Of a stretch of DNA of 64,000 nt, positions 36,653-44,533 are shown piece by piece. The notes beneath the pieces were generated by a model. The model saw only the letters and a program-made list of their open reading frames with translations, did not search any database and was not told the origin of the DNA. A program made the position numbers and the translations under genes. Origin of the DNA: Pseudophaeobacter sp. (GTDB lineage Bacteria > Pseudomonadota > Alphaproteobacteria > Rhodobacterales > Rhodobacteraceae); assembly GCA_027019165.1 (NCBI GenBank), contig JALUXC010000017.1, positions 1-64,000 of the forward strand. Reading direction: 5' to 3'. Numbering within the stretch: the first letter of the stretch is position 1; every line of letters starts with the position of its first letter.

Positions 36653-37528
36653 ATGCCTGCCAGTCATCATCAGTTTGTCGCCTTTGCCTACGTGGTTCGT
36701 GAGGGTAGTTTTTCGGCAGCGGCCGCTCGCCTTGGTGTGACGCAGTCGGCCGTCACACAGCATGTTGCCAAACTGGAAAAGCAGGTCGGATCGCAGTTGC
36801 TGCTGCGCAGCCGAGAAGGCCTTACCCTGACACGTACAGGCCAGGACTTTTACGATCTGGCCGACCGTCTGGTTGCACTGGACACAGAAATCAACGAACG
36901 TCTTGAAGGTTTTGAGGCGATGGCGCGTGGACATATCAAGGTCATCGCCAATGCGCCGCTGCCCGCTCTGAGGGCGATCAGCCTGTTCCGCCAAAGCTAT
37001 CCGGATGTCGAGATCGAATTCGCGCTTTACTCCTGGACCACAGCAACGCGCCTATTGCGGGAAAGGCGCGCCGATGTGGGTGTCATCACGGATCCTCCCA
37101 AAACAGACGATTGGGAGCGGGTGCCCGTGCAAAAAGCGCGCTATGTTGCCTATGTGCTGCCAACTTCGCCGCTTGCCGACCGGGACATGCTGCATCTCGC
37201 TGATCTGGCTCGGGAAACCATCATCCTGCCGGAAAGCGGCTCCCTGACCGAGCGCGTCGTGCGCGAGGCCCTGGTCAGACACGGTATGCAATTTCGGCGT
37301 GCCATCAAAATGACCACTTTTCCGTTGATGTGCGAGGCCGTCATGCAGGGAGCAGGTATTGCCATTTTCCTCGGCAACAGTGGTCTGATTTCCCGTGGGT
37401 TGATCGAGATCCCCATCGTCGAACTGTCTCAGTCGCACGAAACAGCAGTTGTCGCGCCCAAGGATCGAGCCCGTTTGAGGCTGGTCAAGGCATTCATCGA
37501 TATCGCGTCGTTTTCGGACTTTCGGTAG
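36653..37528 (+). CDS. LysR-family regulator of the phosphodiester uptake operon
   Basis: 291 aa. HTH at about residues 15-35 (GSFSAAAARLGVTQSAVTQH) and a LysR substrate domain (TIILPESGSLTERVVREAL). It diverges from the UgpC-like ATPase gene, and the shared region has two palindromes. Resemblance to LysR regulators of phosphonate genes was considered but cannot be settled by eye. Effector possibly a phosphodiester or its product. Confidence 0.87.
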   Translation: MPASHHQFVAFAYVVREGSFSAAAARLGVTQSAVTQHVAKLEKQVGSQLLLRSREGLTLTRTGQDFYDLADRLVALDTEINERLEGFEAMARGHIKVIANAPLPALRAISLFRQSYPDVEIEFALYSWTTATRLLRERRADVGVITDPPKTDDWERVPVQKARYVAYVLPTSPLADRDMLHLADLARETIILPESGSLTERVVREALVRHGMQFRRAIKMTTFPLMCEAVMQGAGIAIFLGNSGLISRGLIEIPIVELSQSHETAVVAPKDRARLRLVKAFIDIASFSDFR

Positions 37529-37708
37529 TGCCCTTGGGGGATGTTCACCGAAACCGGATGGGCGCAAGACTGGCTCGCAAAAGCATCCCTTTGAGCTGGC
37601 TCAGTGTCAGGCCAAGCTCGAGGCTGGGTTTCGCATGTCAAAGCCATTCCGCCTCTGACACGGGAAATGGGATAAAACGCGCGATCCTCGCTTTGAAAAT
37701 GACGAAGA

Positions 37709-37784
37709 GGTCTGCCGCAGCCCCCGCTTGCGACACCTGGCCCGCCAGTAGAAGAGATGTCGCTGTGGCAAGCTGCGGCAGACC
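37709..37784. terminator. Long structured inverted repeat between lysR and the TauD-like gene
   Basis: GGTCTGCCGCAG (37709-37720) and CTGCGGCAGACC (37773-37784) are perfect 12-bp arms. Inside are shorter pairings: CTTGC/GCAAG, GACA/TGTC and CTGG/CCAG around a CCCG loop. The element ends 7 bp before the TauD-like stop. Could be a bidirectional terminator or a structured RNA. Confidence 0.55.
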
Positions 37785-37790
37785 ACGGGA

Positions 37791-38648
37791 TCAGACCCGG
37801 CCCATTCCAATAAAGAGCTGCCGGTCCTCGTCCTTGATCGCACGGCGACCATGCATGAGGCGTGTGTTGTCAAGAACAGCAATGTCGCCATCCTGCCAAT
37901 TGATTTCGGTGGTGAAATCTTCTGCAAGATCACGCAGTTCTTCGATTTCCTCTGTTGACACGATGGAGCCATCCGCAAGCTGGTATACCGGTGGCTCATA
38001 GTTGTGAGACGGGCCCAGAACCGCATTTGCAAAACCCTGACCGCCTGAGAGGGCCGATGGGCGCACCGGCTGCAGGGTGAGCATATAGGTCAGTGAGCCG
38101 TCATCATGTAATTCAAAGTCCTGGTTCGGAACCGCAGCTTTGAACTGAAGGATATGCTCCTGGGTAACCTCTTCTGGCGAAGACAGCGCCGGGTGCTCGT
38201 TTGCCAGATACCGTTTCCAAAGAGCTTCGGGCAGGCGCCGCGACACCGTCATCGGCTGCCCCCAGCGCTTTTTTTGCACTTCGCTCATGCCATTCCAGAC
38301 ATCCCGGCCATCGCAGATCGTCGTCTGAGATCCTTCAAAAGCTGCCCGCGCGGCAAAGAAGGTGACGATGTCCGGGCAAACCGGAGTGTTGCCGTTTTCG
38401 ATGTGGAGGCCAATGGGGCCAAGACCGGCGTCGACTTTTTGCGTGTTCTCTTCGCTGTATTCCCGAGCCGGATCAAAGGTGATCGTCCGGCACAGGTTCG
38501 CGGTCAGCGCGCTGAAGCTGCTCATGTCGACGTCAAATCCGCGCAAGAGCGCCCAGCCGGCGCTGTTCAGATGCTCCTGTACCTCGGCGATGTCGGCCGC
38601 ACTGATGGCCGCGCCGGGGGTAGGCGCGCGCAGAACGTTGTAGGTCAT
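37791..38648 (-). CDS. TauD/TfdA-like Fe(II)/2-oxoglutarate oxygenase
   Basis: 285-aa member of the TauD/TfdA/clavaminate-synthase-like group. Iron ligands are expected as H-x-E in LHIENGN (about residue 91-93) and the distal His in NTRLMHGRR, where the Arg would bind 2-oxoglutarate. Start ATG 38648 (MTYNVLRAP) lies 25 bp after the SDR stop; the longer frame is inside the SDR gene. Last gene of the thermostable-hemolysin/AMP-ligase unit, so it probably hydroxylates or desaturates the pathway product. Substrate unknown. Confidence 0.83.
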   Translation of the reverse strand: MTYNVLRAPTPGAAISAADIAEVQEHLNSAGWALLRGFDVDMSSFSALTANLCRTITFDPAREYSEENTQKVDAGLGPIGLHIENGNTPVCPDIVTFFAARAAFEGSQTTICDGRDVWNGMSEVQKKRWGQPMTVSRRLPEALWKRYLANEHPALSSPEEVTQEHILQFKAAVPNQDFELHDDGSLTYMLTLQPVRPSALSGGQGFANAVLGPSHNYEPPVYQLADGSIVSTEEIEELRDLAEDFTTEINWQDGDIAVLDNTRLMHGRRAIKDEDRQLFIGMGRV

Positions 38649-38673
38649 TGATCTGGTCCTTTTTTCTTGGAAG

Positions 38674-39465
38674 TCAGCTGCGCCGCAGGGTTTCCACGGC
38701 GGCAAGGGTCTTGGGCGCGCGGGCCTGCGCGCCGACGGATCTGTCGATCAGTTTCGGGAACAGCCGCTGGAGCTTCACAAAAATGCGCTCCTTACCTTTG
38801 GGGAAGGCCTCTCGTTGCCCGGCTTCGATGGCATCCCAGGCTTCGCGGGCAACCCGCTCAGCGCTGTCCAGTGTCATCTGCAAGGGTTCGATCAGCGGGG
38901 CAAATTCTGACTCGGCTGCCGTTCGCGTGGCGCGCGGTGCAACATAGGTGACGCCGATGCCGGTGCCGGACAGCTCGCGCCGCATGGCATCTGAAAACCC
39001 GCGCAGGCCGAATTTCGTGGCCGAATAGGCCGAAAAATAGGGGTAGGCGATGTCGCCGAAAACAGACCCGATATTGACGATCCGACCTCCCGCGGCGTCC
39101 AATGCAGGCAGAAGATCCCGCGTGAGCGCAACGGGCGCGACCAGATTTGTCTGCGCCATTCTATCAAGGTCCTGATCGCTCAAGGTCGACAAGGGGCCGA
39201 CCGTAAGGCACCCGGCATTGTTGATCAGTATGTCCAGCCGCCCGGCCACCTCTTCTGCCAACCTGAGCCTGTCTTCGGATCTTGAAACATCCGCCACGAT
39301 AATGGCTCCCTCGCCAAGCCCGGCGAGGGCCGCGGTTCTCTCGAGTGTGGCGTGGGTCCGGCCAGTGATCAGCGGCTGATATCCACGGCGCGTAGCCTCC
39401 AGCGTCAAGGCGCGCCCGATGCCCGAGCCGCCGCCCGTGATGAGTACGGTTTTCTGTTTTGTCAT
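38674..39465 (-). CDS. Short-chain dehydrogenase/reductase
   Basis: Classical SDR (263 aa): TGGGSGIGRAL cofactor loop, DILINNAGCL, catalytic YSATKFG with the preceding serine in NIGSVFGD. The C-terminal third carries basic and hydrophobic residues (FPKGKERIFVKLQRLFPKLI), a feature of SDRs acting on lipids or at membranes. ATGA overlap with the AMP ligase. In this context it may reduce an acyl or aldehyde intermediate. Confidence 0.87.
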   Translation of the reverse strand: MTKQKTVLITGGGSGIGRALTLEATRRGYQPLITGRTHATLERTAALAGLGEGAIIVADVSRSEDRLRLAEEVAGRLDILINNAGCLTVGPLSTLSDQDLDRMAQTNLVAPVALTRDLLPALDAAGGRIVNIGSVFGDIAYPYFSAYSATKFGLRGFSDAMRRELSGTGIGVTYVAPRATRTAAESEFAPLIEPLQMTLDSAERVAREAWDAIEAGQREAFPKGKERIFVKLQRLFPKLIDRSVGAQARAPKTLAAVETLRRS

Positions 39466-40892
39466 GACGCAAGGCTTTCTGTCTGAGCGGGAAGATCGAC
39501 CGCGTCTTTTCTGTTGATGATCTGGGCCGCCACGGCGCGATTTGGGGTTCCGGCCGGGAACAGCAGGCCAGGCTCATGGGGAGAGGTCATGACTACGCCT
39601 TTTGGGACGGCATAGCCGGGAAGGTCACCAAGAAGACCTGCAATTTCGGACAGGGTGATCGGTGCAACGGCGGCGATGACAATGACCAATTCGCCATCAT
39701 GCCGCAGGCCCAGGGCCGATGCGACAACGCGAGGGTCCGCGTCCACGCGTTGCTCCACCCATTCGGGCGAGATGTTGCGCCCGCTGGGGCTGATCAGCAA
39801 CGCATCCTTGCGGCCCTCGACGATCAGGCGACCGTCCTCTATCCGCCCCAGGTCGCCCGTGTGCCATTGCGAGGGCGGCGGCGAAGCGTTCAGATAGCCG
39901 CTCATCACCGTTGGGCCGCCGACAGTGATTTCCCCGTCCACGATTTTCACATCGAGCCCGTTCAGGATCTCGCCAGCCGTGCCGATCCGGTTGGCGCCAG
40001 GGCGGTTCATGGCCACCACCGCGCAGCATTCCGACAGGCCGTAGCCTTCATGGACGGGAATACCGCTGTCCCAGGCTTGATGCAGCAGGGCAGGGGCGCT
40101 GGCCGCGCCGCCCACCGCAACAAGGCGCAGGCTGTTGGGGGCCTGCTGCCCGCGGCGCTGCAGATCCGCAACCCAGCGCCCCAGAAGCCCGGGCACCAGC
40201 AGGCTGGTGGAGGGCCGCTCGCGCTCAAAAGCCTCGGTCACCGCCGAGATTTCCGCCCCGAACAGACTGCGGGTGGCGGCGAAATCAAAGCGGGTTTCGG
40301 CCCCTGCCAGAATGGGCAGGTAAATGCCGCAGATCTGTTCCAGCAGCTGGGCAAGCGGCAGGATCGACAGGTGCCGGTCCTGTTCTGTGGCGACAGCCAG
40401 GGGTTGCAGGCCGGAAAGCGAGGCCATCAACTGACGTGCGCCGATCACAACGCCTTTTGGGGTGCCGGATGAGCCGGAAGTGTAGATGATCCGCTCGCTG
40501 CCCTCTGTCGGAAAGAAAGTGATTGGACGAGCAGGAACTCTGGCGTCAGCCTGAATGACAGGCAGGGGGCCAAATGCATCGGGGCGGTCGGTGATCACCG
40601 CCTCGGCCTGCGAGTCATGGATCACATGGGCAATCTGATCCTCGCTGAAGAAGAATGGCAAAGGCACTTGCCGCCTGCCGGTGAGGGCAAGGGCCAGATC
40701 TGCCACCACATAGGCGCAGCCGCCGGGGTGTCCGATGGCGATACGGTTGGGTGCACACTCAAGCGTTTCAGCAAGGGCGGCAACACGGGCGGCCAACTCG
40801 GCCCAGCTCATGCTCTTGCCGTCACCGGAAAAGGCGATTGCGTCCGGGCGTTCCTTGGCATGGCGGGCAAGAGCTTCGAAAACAGGCTGCAT
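39462..40892 (-). CDS. AMP-dependent acyl/aryl ligase
   Basis: ANL-superfamily enzyme, 476 aa, somewhat short. IIYTSGSSGTPKGVV (P-loop), EGYGLSECCAV, HTGDLGRIEDGRL and GRKDALLISPSGRNISPEWVE are present. The C-terminal A10 lysine context is unusual: TPNRAVAAQII stands where TxNGKxxR is expected, so the adenylation lysine is not evident. Start ATG 40892 forms a TGATG overlap with the upstream thermostable-hemolysin-family gene; a frame running 249 bp further is inside that gene. It probably activates a carboxylic acid for the operon's product. Confidence 0.85.
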   Translation of the reverse strand: MQPVFEALARHAKERPDAIAFSGDGKSMSWAELAARVAALAETLECAPNRIAIGHPGGCAYVVADLALALTGRRQVPLPFFFSEDQIAHVIHDSQAEAVITDRPDAFGPLPVIQADARVPARPITFFPTEGSERIIYTSGSSGTPKGVVIGARQLMASLSGLQPLAVATEQDRHLSILPLAQLLEQICGIYLPILAGAETRFDFAATRSLFGAEISAVTEAFERERPSTSLLVPGLLGRWVADLQRRGQQAPNSLRLVAVGGAASAPALLHQAWDSGIPVHEGYGLSECCAVVAMNRPGANRIGTAGEILNGLDVKIVDGEITVGGPTVMSGYLNASPPPSQWHTGDLGRIEDGRLIVEGRKDALLISPSGRNISPEWVEQRVDADPRVVASALGLRHDGELVIVIAAVAPITLSEIAGLLGDLPGYAVPKGVVMTSPHEPGLLFPAGTPNRAVAAQIINRKDAVDLPAQTESLAS

Positions 40893-41476
40893 CAGAAGGC
40901 CCTCCGTTCGGACGCCGGGCTTGGCGAGCGTGCTACACGTGCCTGGTTGTCCGTGCTGTCGAGAACCGCGCATACCCAAGGATCGGTGGCATAATAGCTG
41001 CCCCAGACCTGCGGATCGGCCAGACGGTTGGGATCGGCCGCAAACAGGGGTGTATGGTTCAACCCGGTGCGGCGGAGCAGTTTGCGCAGCGCTCCGGTGG
41101 CGGTAAAAACACCGCAGACCATGCCGCGCGCCCGTCCCCATTCGATCACGCTGCTCAGCACCGAAAGAACCGGGAAAGGAGAGGTGGAGGCCAGCGAGGT
41201 GACCTCCATGATCTGGCTTTCATCGATCGCCAGCCCGATGCGTTTCAGCAGCGCGGTCGAAAAGTCGCTGTCAAGATAGCAGTCTGAAAAGAACCCGTCT
41301 TCGGCAGTCCGAATACCGGCGGCGCACAGGGTGTCGCCCGTGGCGTTAAAGGCTGCGGCAAGAAGGGGAGGAAAGCTGGAAATGCAGGCGTCATAGGTTT
41401 GGGCATAGATCTGCCGGACATGGTCTTCGGCTTTGGCCCGCTCGGGATGGGTCGCCGTCAGGAACTCGATTCGCAT
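40892..41476 (-). CDS. Thermostable-hemolysin-family (GNAT-like) protein
   Basis: 194 aa, recognised as the thermostable hemolysin family (named after a Vibrio protein). It shows the conserved pattern MEVTSLAS, GMVCGVFTATGALRKLLRRT-GL, then WGSYYATDPWV near the C-terminus. The fold is likely acetyltransferase-like, and hemolysis is unproven for most members. No signal peptide. ATG 41476 follows GAGGCAG; a TTG one codon earlier is less likely. It heads the biosynthetic transcription unit with AMP ligase, SDR and oxygenase, suggesting an acyl- or aminoacyl-transfer step in making a small molecule. Confidence 0.8.
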   Translation of the reverse strand: MRIEFLTATHPERAKAEDHVRQIYAQTYDACISSFPPLLAAAFNATGDTLCAAGIRTAEDGFFSDCYLDSDFSTALLKRIGLAIDESQIMEVTSLASTSPFPVLSVLSSVIEWGRARGMVCGVFTATGALRKLLRRTGLNHTPLFAADPNRLADPQVWGSYYATDPWVCAVLDSTDNQARVARSPSPASERRAF

Positions 41477-41524
41477 CAACTGCCTCGTATGAACTGTTTC
41501 TCAATGGGGACGTGCCCGCCGAGA

Positions 41525-41541
41525 CTTACAGCCCGCTTACA
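41525..41541. promoter_or_regulatory. Direct repeat CTTACA-N5-CTTACA (probable response-regulator box)
   Basis: CTTACA at 41525-41530 and 41536-41541, spaced 11 bp start to start. It lies 48 bp upstream of the thermostable-hemolysin-family ATG, in the 89-bp gap after the sensor kinase. The same arrangement precedes the DUF6134-like gene at 44283. Hexamer pairs at 11 bp are the form bound by OmpR/PmrA-type regulators, one of which is encoded between the two sites. Confidence 0.7.
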
Positions 41542-41565
41542 AGGCGCATTATTTCTTGACCTGTG

Positions 41566-42945
41566 TCATGCCGATGCCAGTACGGGGAATTGCAGCGAGA
41601 AAACGCTGCCGCCGCCGGGGCGATCCGAAACCCGGATCTGGGCCCCATGCGCCTCGGCCACGGATTTGACAATTGCCAACCCGAGCCCTGAGCCTTCGGT
41701 CTTTGCGCTGCCCTTGCCACGTTTGAACCGTTCGAACAGCGTGGCACGCTCTTCCTGGGGTACACCGGGACCGCGGTCTTTTACCTCAAGCGTAGCGACC
41801 ATGTCGTTGAGGTGCAGTTCCACCTCTGATCCTACCGGAGCATAGGCGAGGGCGTTGCGCACAAGGTTGTCGATGGCAATCTCCAAAAGCCCTGGATGCC
41901 CCTTAACAGGCAGGGTATCGGCGCCTGTGACGGCAAGGGATTTTCCCGCCTTTATCGCTTCGGGCCCCCGGTTGCAGCACACCTGCAAGGCCAGTTTCCT
42001 TAGGTCCGTCTGCTCAAAAGCGGCAGGCGCAAGCGCATCTGCTCGGGCCAGATCAATCAATTGCTCAAAGATCTCTTCCAGGCGGCGCAGATCGCGTTTC
42101 AACTGCGCACGCAGCTTTGGATCCTCGGCCAGATCCAGCCGAGAGCGCAGCACCGCCAGAGGTGTTCGCACCTCATGGGCGACATTGGCAGAGAAGGCCC
42201 GCTGCGCCTTGTAGCCCTTTTCTAGGCGTGAGAAGGCCCTGTTGACGGCATCGACCAGAGGCGTGATCTCGCTTGGCAGGCCTTCGGTGGACAATCGGCG
42301 CTCTGGGGTGTCCGGCCCGATATCGCGTGCCTCTTTCAGGACCTGACTTAAAGGGCGAAGCGTGAGCCGAGCCGTGACAAGGGCCGAGGCCAGAACCAAA
42401 AGGGAGCCGAAAAGGAACCAATGCACCTGCTCTTCCAGCTCATGCCACATATCGCCCAGAATAGTGGTGTCAGTGAGCGGGGCATAGGCGGAGGCCAAGA
42501 CGCAAACACGCTGCTCCGCGATCTCACCGCATAGGCCCATGCCGCGCCTTTCCCCGGGAAGCGGGATGTGCTGCGCCGAGCCAAGGGGAAGAGCCGATAG
42601 GGCTGTTCGAATAGTCGGGCTGTTCTCGCTGCCGACAATTGCCGCCATCTGATGATCGAAAACGGTATATCGATAAGCACCGGATGCGCCTTTGAACCGC
42701 AGCGCGTTGGGAGCAAACCCAAAGAACGGCAGATCCGGCTCTGCCTGAATCAATACTTCCTTGGCTTCACGCCTCAGTGCGTCATCAAGGTTTTCCTCCA
42801 GGTGTTCAAAGAACTCATAGATCATGACGGCCGCAGCGAGCATCACCGCAGCCAAAAGTGCCAGCACGATATTGACCGTCAGCTTTCGGTGAAGCGAAGC
42901 GGCAGCACCAAATGGCGCGCGCAGGACGGTGAGCCAGGATTTCAT
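41566..42945 (-). CDS. Sensor histidine kinase (QseC/PmrB-like)
   Basis: 459 aa. Transmembrane helix at about 23-43, a periplasmic sensor of about 120 residues containing two cysteines (GLCGEIAEQRVCVLA), second helix at about 175-193, HAMP, then H-box FSANVAHEVRTPLAVLRSRL with phospho-acceptor His, N-box IAIDNLVRNALAYAP, G1 DRGPGVP and G2 GSGLGLAIV. ATGA overlap with the response regulator. The neighbouring operon makes a small molecule, so the kinase may sense that product or the metal or stress that calls for it. Confidence 0.92.
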   Translation of the reverse strand: MKSWLTVLRAPFGAAASLHRKLTVNIVLALLAAVMLAAAVMIYEFFEHLEENLDDALRREAKEVLIQAEPDLPFFGFAPNALRFKGASGAYRYTVFDHQMAAIVGSENSPTIRTALSALPLGSAQHIPLPGERRGMGLCGEIAEQRVCVLASAYAPLTDTTILGDMWHELEEQVHWFLFGSLLVLASALVTARLTLRPLSQVLKEARDIGPDTPERRLSTEGLPSEITPLVDAVNRAFSRLEKGYKAQRAFSANVAHEVRTPLAVLRSRLDLAEDPKLRAQLKRDLRRLEEIFEQLIDLARADALAPAAFEQTDLRKLALQVCCNRGPEAIKAGKSLAVTGADTLPVKGHPGLLEIAIDNLVRNALAYAPVGSEVELHLNDMVATLEVKDRGPGVPQEERATLFERFKRGKGSAKTEGSGLGLAIVKSVAEAHGAQIRVSDRPGGGSVFSLQFPVLASA

Positions 42946-43619
42946 TGGCCGTCGTCTTCCATCAGGTATCCGATGCCGCGCAAGGTGTGGACGCTGACCG
43001 AGGCCCCTAGATCCTTCATCTTTTTGCGCAGCCGGTGCATGGCCACCTCGATGGCATTCGGCGTTGGAGGATCGTCAAATCCGTAAAGTGCGCTTTCAAG
43101 TGTGTCTTTGGACAAAACCCGGCCTTTGCGGCGCATGAAGGTCTCAAGAAGCGTCAGTTCCCGTCGGGAGAACTGCGCGGATTTTCCGGCAATCTCAACC
43201 GAGCGATCCACGGTGTCAAAGGCGATATTGCCCATTTCCAGTTTGATACCAAGGGCGCCACCGGGGCGGCGTAGAACGGCGCGAATTCGGGCCAGAAGCT
43301 CTGCCGCATCAAAAGGTTTGACGATGTAGTCGTCTGATCCTGAGTCCAGCCCCTCGATGCGATCTTCCAGCGCATCGCGCGCGGTGCAGATAATGACCGG
43401 TGTGTCAGCATTGGCCTGTTTGATCTGGCCGAGCACGCTGAGGCCTTCCATGTCCGGAAGGCCCAGATCCAGAATGACTGCATCATATGCAAAACTGCGG
43501 GCAGAGTGCAGGGCATCCTCCCCCGTCGAGACCCAGTCGACCACAAAATCGCAGGCTCTCAGGCTGGTGCAGGTATTCTGGGCCAGCCGCTCATTGTCTT
43601 CAATGTAAAGAAGCCGCAT
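42942..43619 (-). CDS. OmpR-family response regulator (QseB/PmrA-like)
   Basis: 225 aa. Receiver domain with acidic pocket EDN, phospho-acceptor Asp in DAVILDLGLPDMEG, the conserved Thr/Ser region VIICTARDA and Lys in YIVKPFD. A winged-helix C-terminal domain follows (LTLLETFMRRKGRVLSKDTL, HRLRKKMKDLGASVSVHTLR). GGAGG lies 1-2 bases beyond optimal before ATG 43619. Its likely target sites are the two CTTACR repeats that flank the kinase-regulator pair. Confidence 0.93.
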   Translation of the reverse strand: MRLLYIEDNERLAQNTCTSLRACDFVVDWVSTGEDALHSARSFAYDAVILDLGLPDMEGLSVLGQIKQANADTPVIICTARDALEDRIEGLDSGSDDYIVKPFDAAELLARIRAVLRRPGGALGIKLEMGNIAFDTVDRSVEIAGKSAQFSRRELTLLETFMRRKGRVLSKDTLESALYGFDDPPTPNAIEVAMHRLRKKMKDLGASVSVHTLRGIGYLMEDDGQ

Positions 43620-43630
43620 GGCCTCCGATC

Positions 43631-44230
43631 CTATTTGCGCAGGTAGGTTACGGTCGAGCCATCATCTGCCTTGAAGGAGACATGCGCAAGGTTACCCTCG
43701 CCATCATACCAGATGTCTCGATCCAGGTCGCCCGAGATCCGATAGTGGCGCGCAATGATGTTTCCACTACGTGTCGGCACTGCCTGATCGCCTAGGTCTG
43801 TGACTTTCACCGACATGATCCGCCCGTCGATCGTATTCAGGAGCTTTCGGCTTTTTACGATTTCATCGTTCCATAGGCTGGCAGGCAATATGCCCTTGCC
43901 GTTCTCATCGAGTTGATGCGCGGTGCCGTCGTCATTGGTCGCCGAGCTGATCGCGGTCAGACTTTGGCCGTGCCAGCGTTCTGTGCTGTTTTGCTTGAAG
44001 ACATAGGCATTGATCCGCAACAACGGGACTTTGACCGCAATGTCAGTTTGAACTCTCACTGAATAGTCGCCCGGTGACCCCGAGAACGTGTAGCTGTGAT
44101 CGCCGATGTCCTTGCCTTTGCGGATAACGTCAAATCTCAGATTGCCCTTTGCGGGCAGCGACGATGAAAAGCCAGGTGCAGCGACAGATGCGGCCAGCAA
44201 GATGCTTCCCAATAGTTTTACAACAGGCAC
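43631..44230 (-). CDS. DUF6134-like exported protein
   Basis: 199-aa protein of unknown function. A signal peptide (MPVVKLLGSILLAASVAAPG, cleavage near FSSSLPA) precedes a beta-rich domain: GNLRFDVIRKGKDIGDHSYT, DIAVKVPLLRINAYVF, and HYRISGDLDRDIWYDGEGNL. I associate this with the DUF6134 family, whose members I recall near thermostable-hemolysin-family genes. GTG start has AAGGAG 8 bases upstream. First gene of the regulator-kinase transcript, 11 bp before the response-regulator gene. A periplasmic binding or carrier role for a lipophilic ligand is possible but unproven. Confidence 0.75.
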   Translation of the reverse strand: MPVVKLLGSILLAASVAAPGFSSSLPAKGNLRFDVIRKGKDIGDHSYTFSGSPGDYSVRVQTDIAVKVPLLRINAYVFKQNSTERWHGQSLTAISSATNDDGTAHQLDENGKGILPASLWNDEIVKSRKLLNTIDGRIMSVKVTDLGDQAVPTRSGNIIARHYRISGDLDRDIWYDGEGNLAHVSFKADDGSTVTYLRK

Positions 44231-44533
44231 ACCAAACTCCTTCTCTGACTGGGGTGTTGCAGTCGGCAGATATCCTTGGCGACTTACGCGAAGCTTACGT
44301 CTTAACTATGTGATGTGCCTGATTTTGAGTGTCGCCTTTGCAGCCTGCTGGTGTAAATTTGGTTATTTGTTAATGCCTTACAGGCTTATTGTGCAAAAAT
44401 GCAACGTTATTCGGTAGAGTTCTTTGCGTATCTTTTACGACCTGCGAAAACCCGACAAACGTAGTCAGAAAATAGACGCGAACGATTCCGCCTGAGCAAA
44501 CACTGGGTAGCCGAGGCAAGCTTGGAGACCCTG
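44231..44533. other. Divergent control region, DUF6134-like gene and TonB receptor
   Basis: 303 bp. It holds the CTTACG direct repeat (44283-44299) on the DUF6134-like side and an AT-rich stretch (44350-44410) on the receptor side with TGCA-AAAA-TGCA (44393-44404). No convincing iron-regulator box could be assigned by eye, though one would be expected for the receptor. Confidence 0.5.
44283..44299. promoter_or_regulatory. Direct repeat CTTACG-N5-CTTACG (probable response-regulator box)
   Basis: CTTACG at 44283-44288 and 44294-44299, 11 bp apart, 52 bp upstream of the DUF6134-like GTG. Read on the minus strand both this and the 41525 site fit YGTAAG-N5-YGTAAGTC. This supports autoregulation of the two-component system. 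Confidence 0.7.

Noticed and set aside
40892-41476. True pore-forming hemolysin
   Set aside because: No signal peptide or membrane-inserting segments; small GNAT-like family member embedded among biosynthetic enzymes, so the historical name is not taken as function.
44340-44410. Fur, RirA or Irr box before the TonB receptor
   Set aside because: AT-rich and with a small TGCA-AAAA-TGCA palindrome, but no match to an iron-regulator consensus that I could defend.
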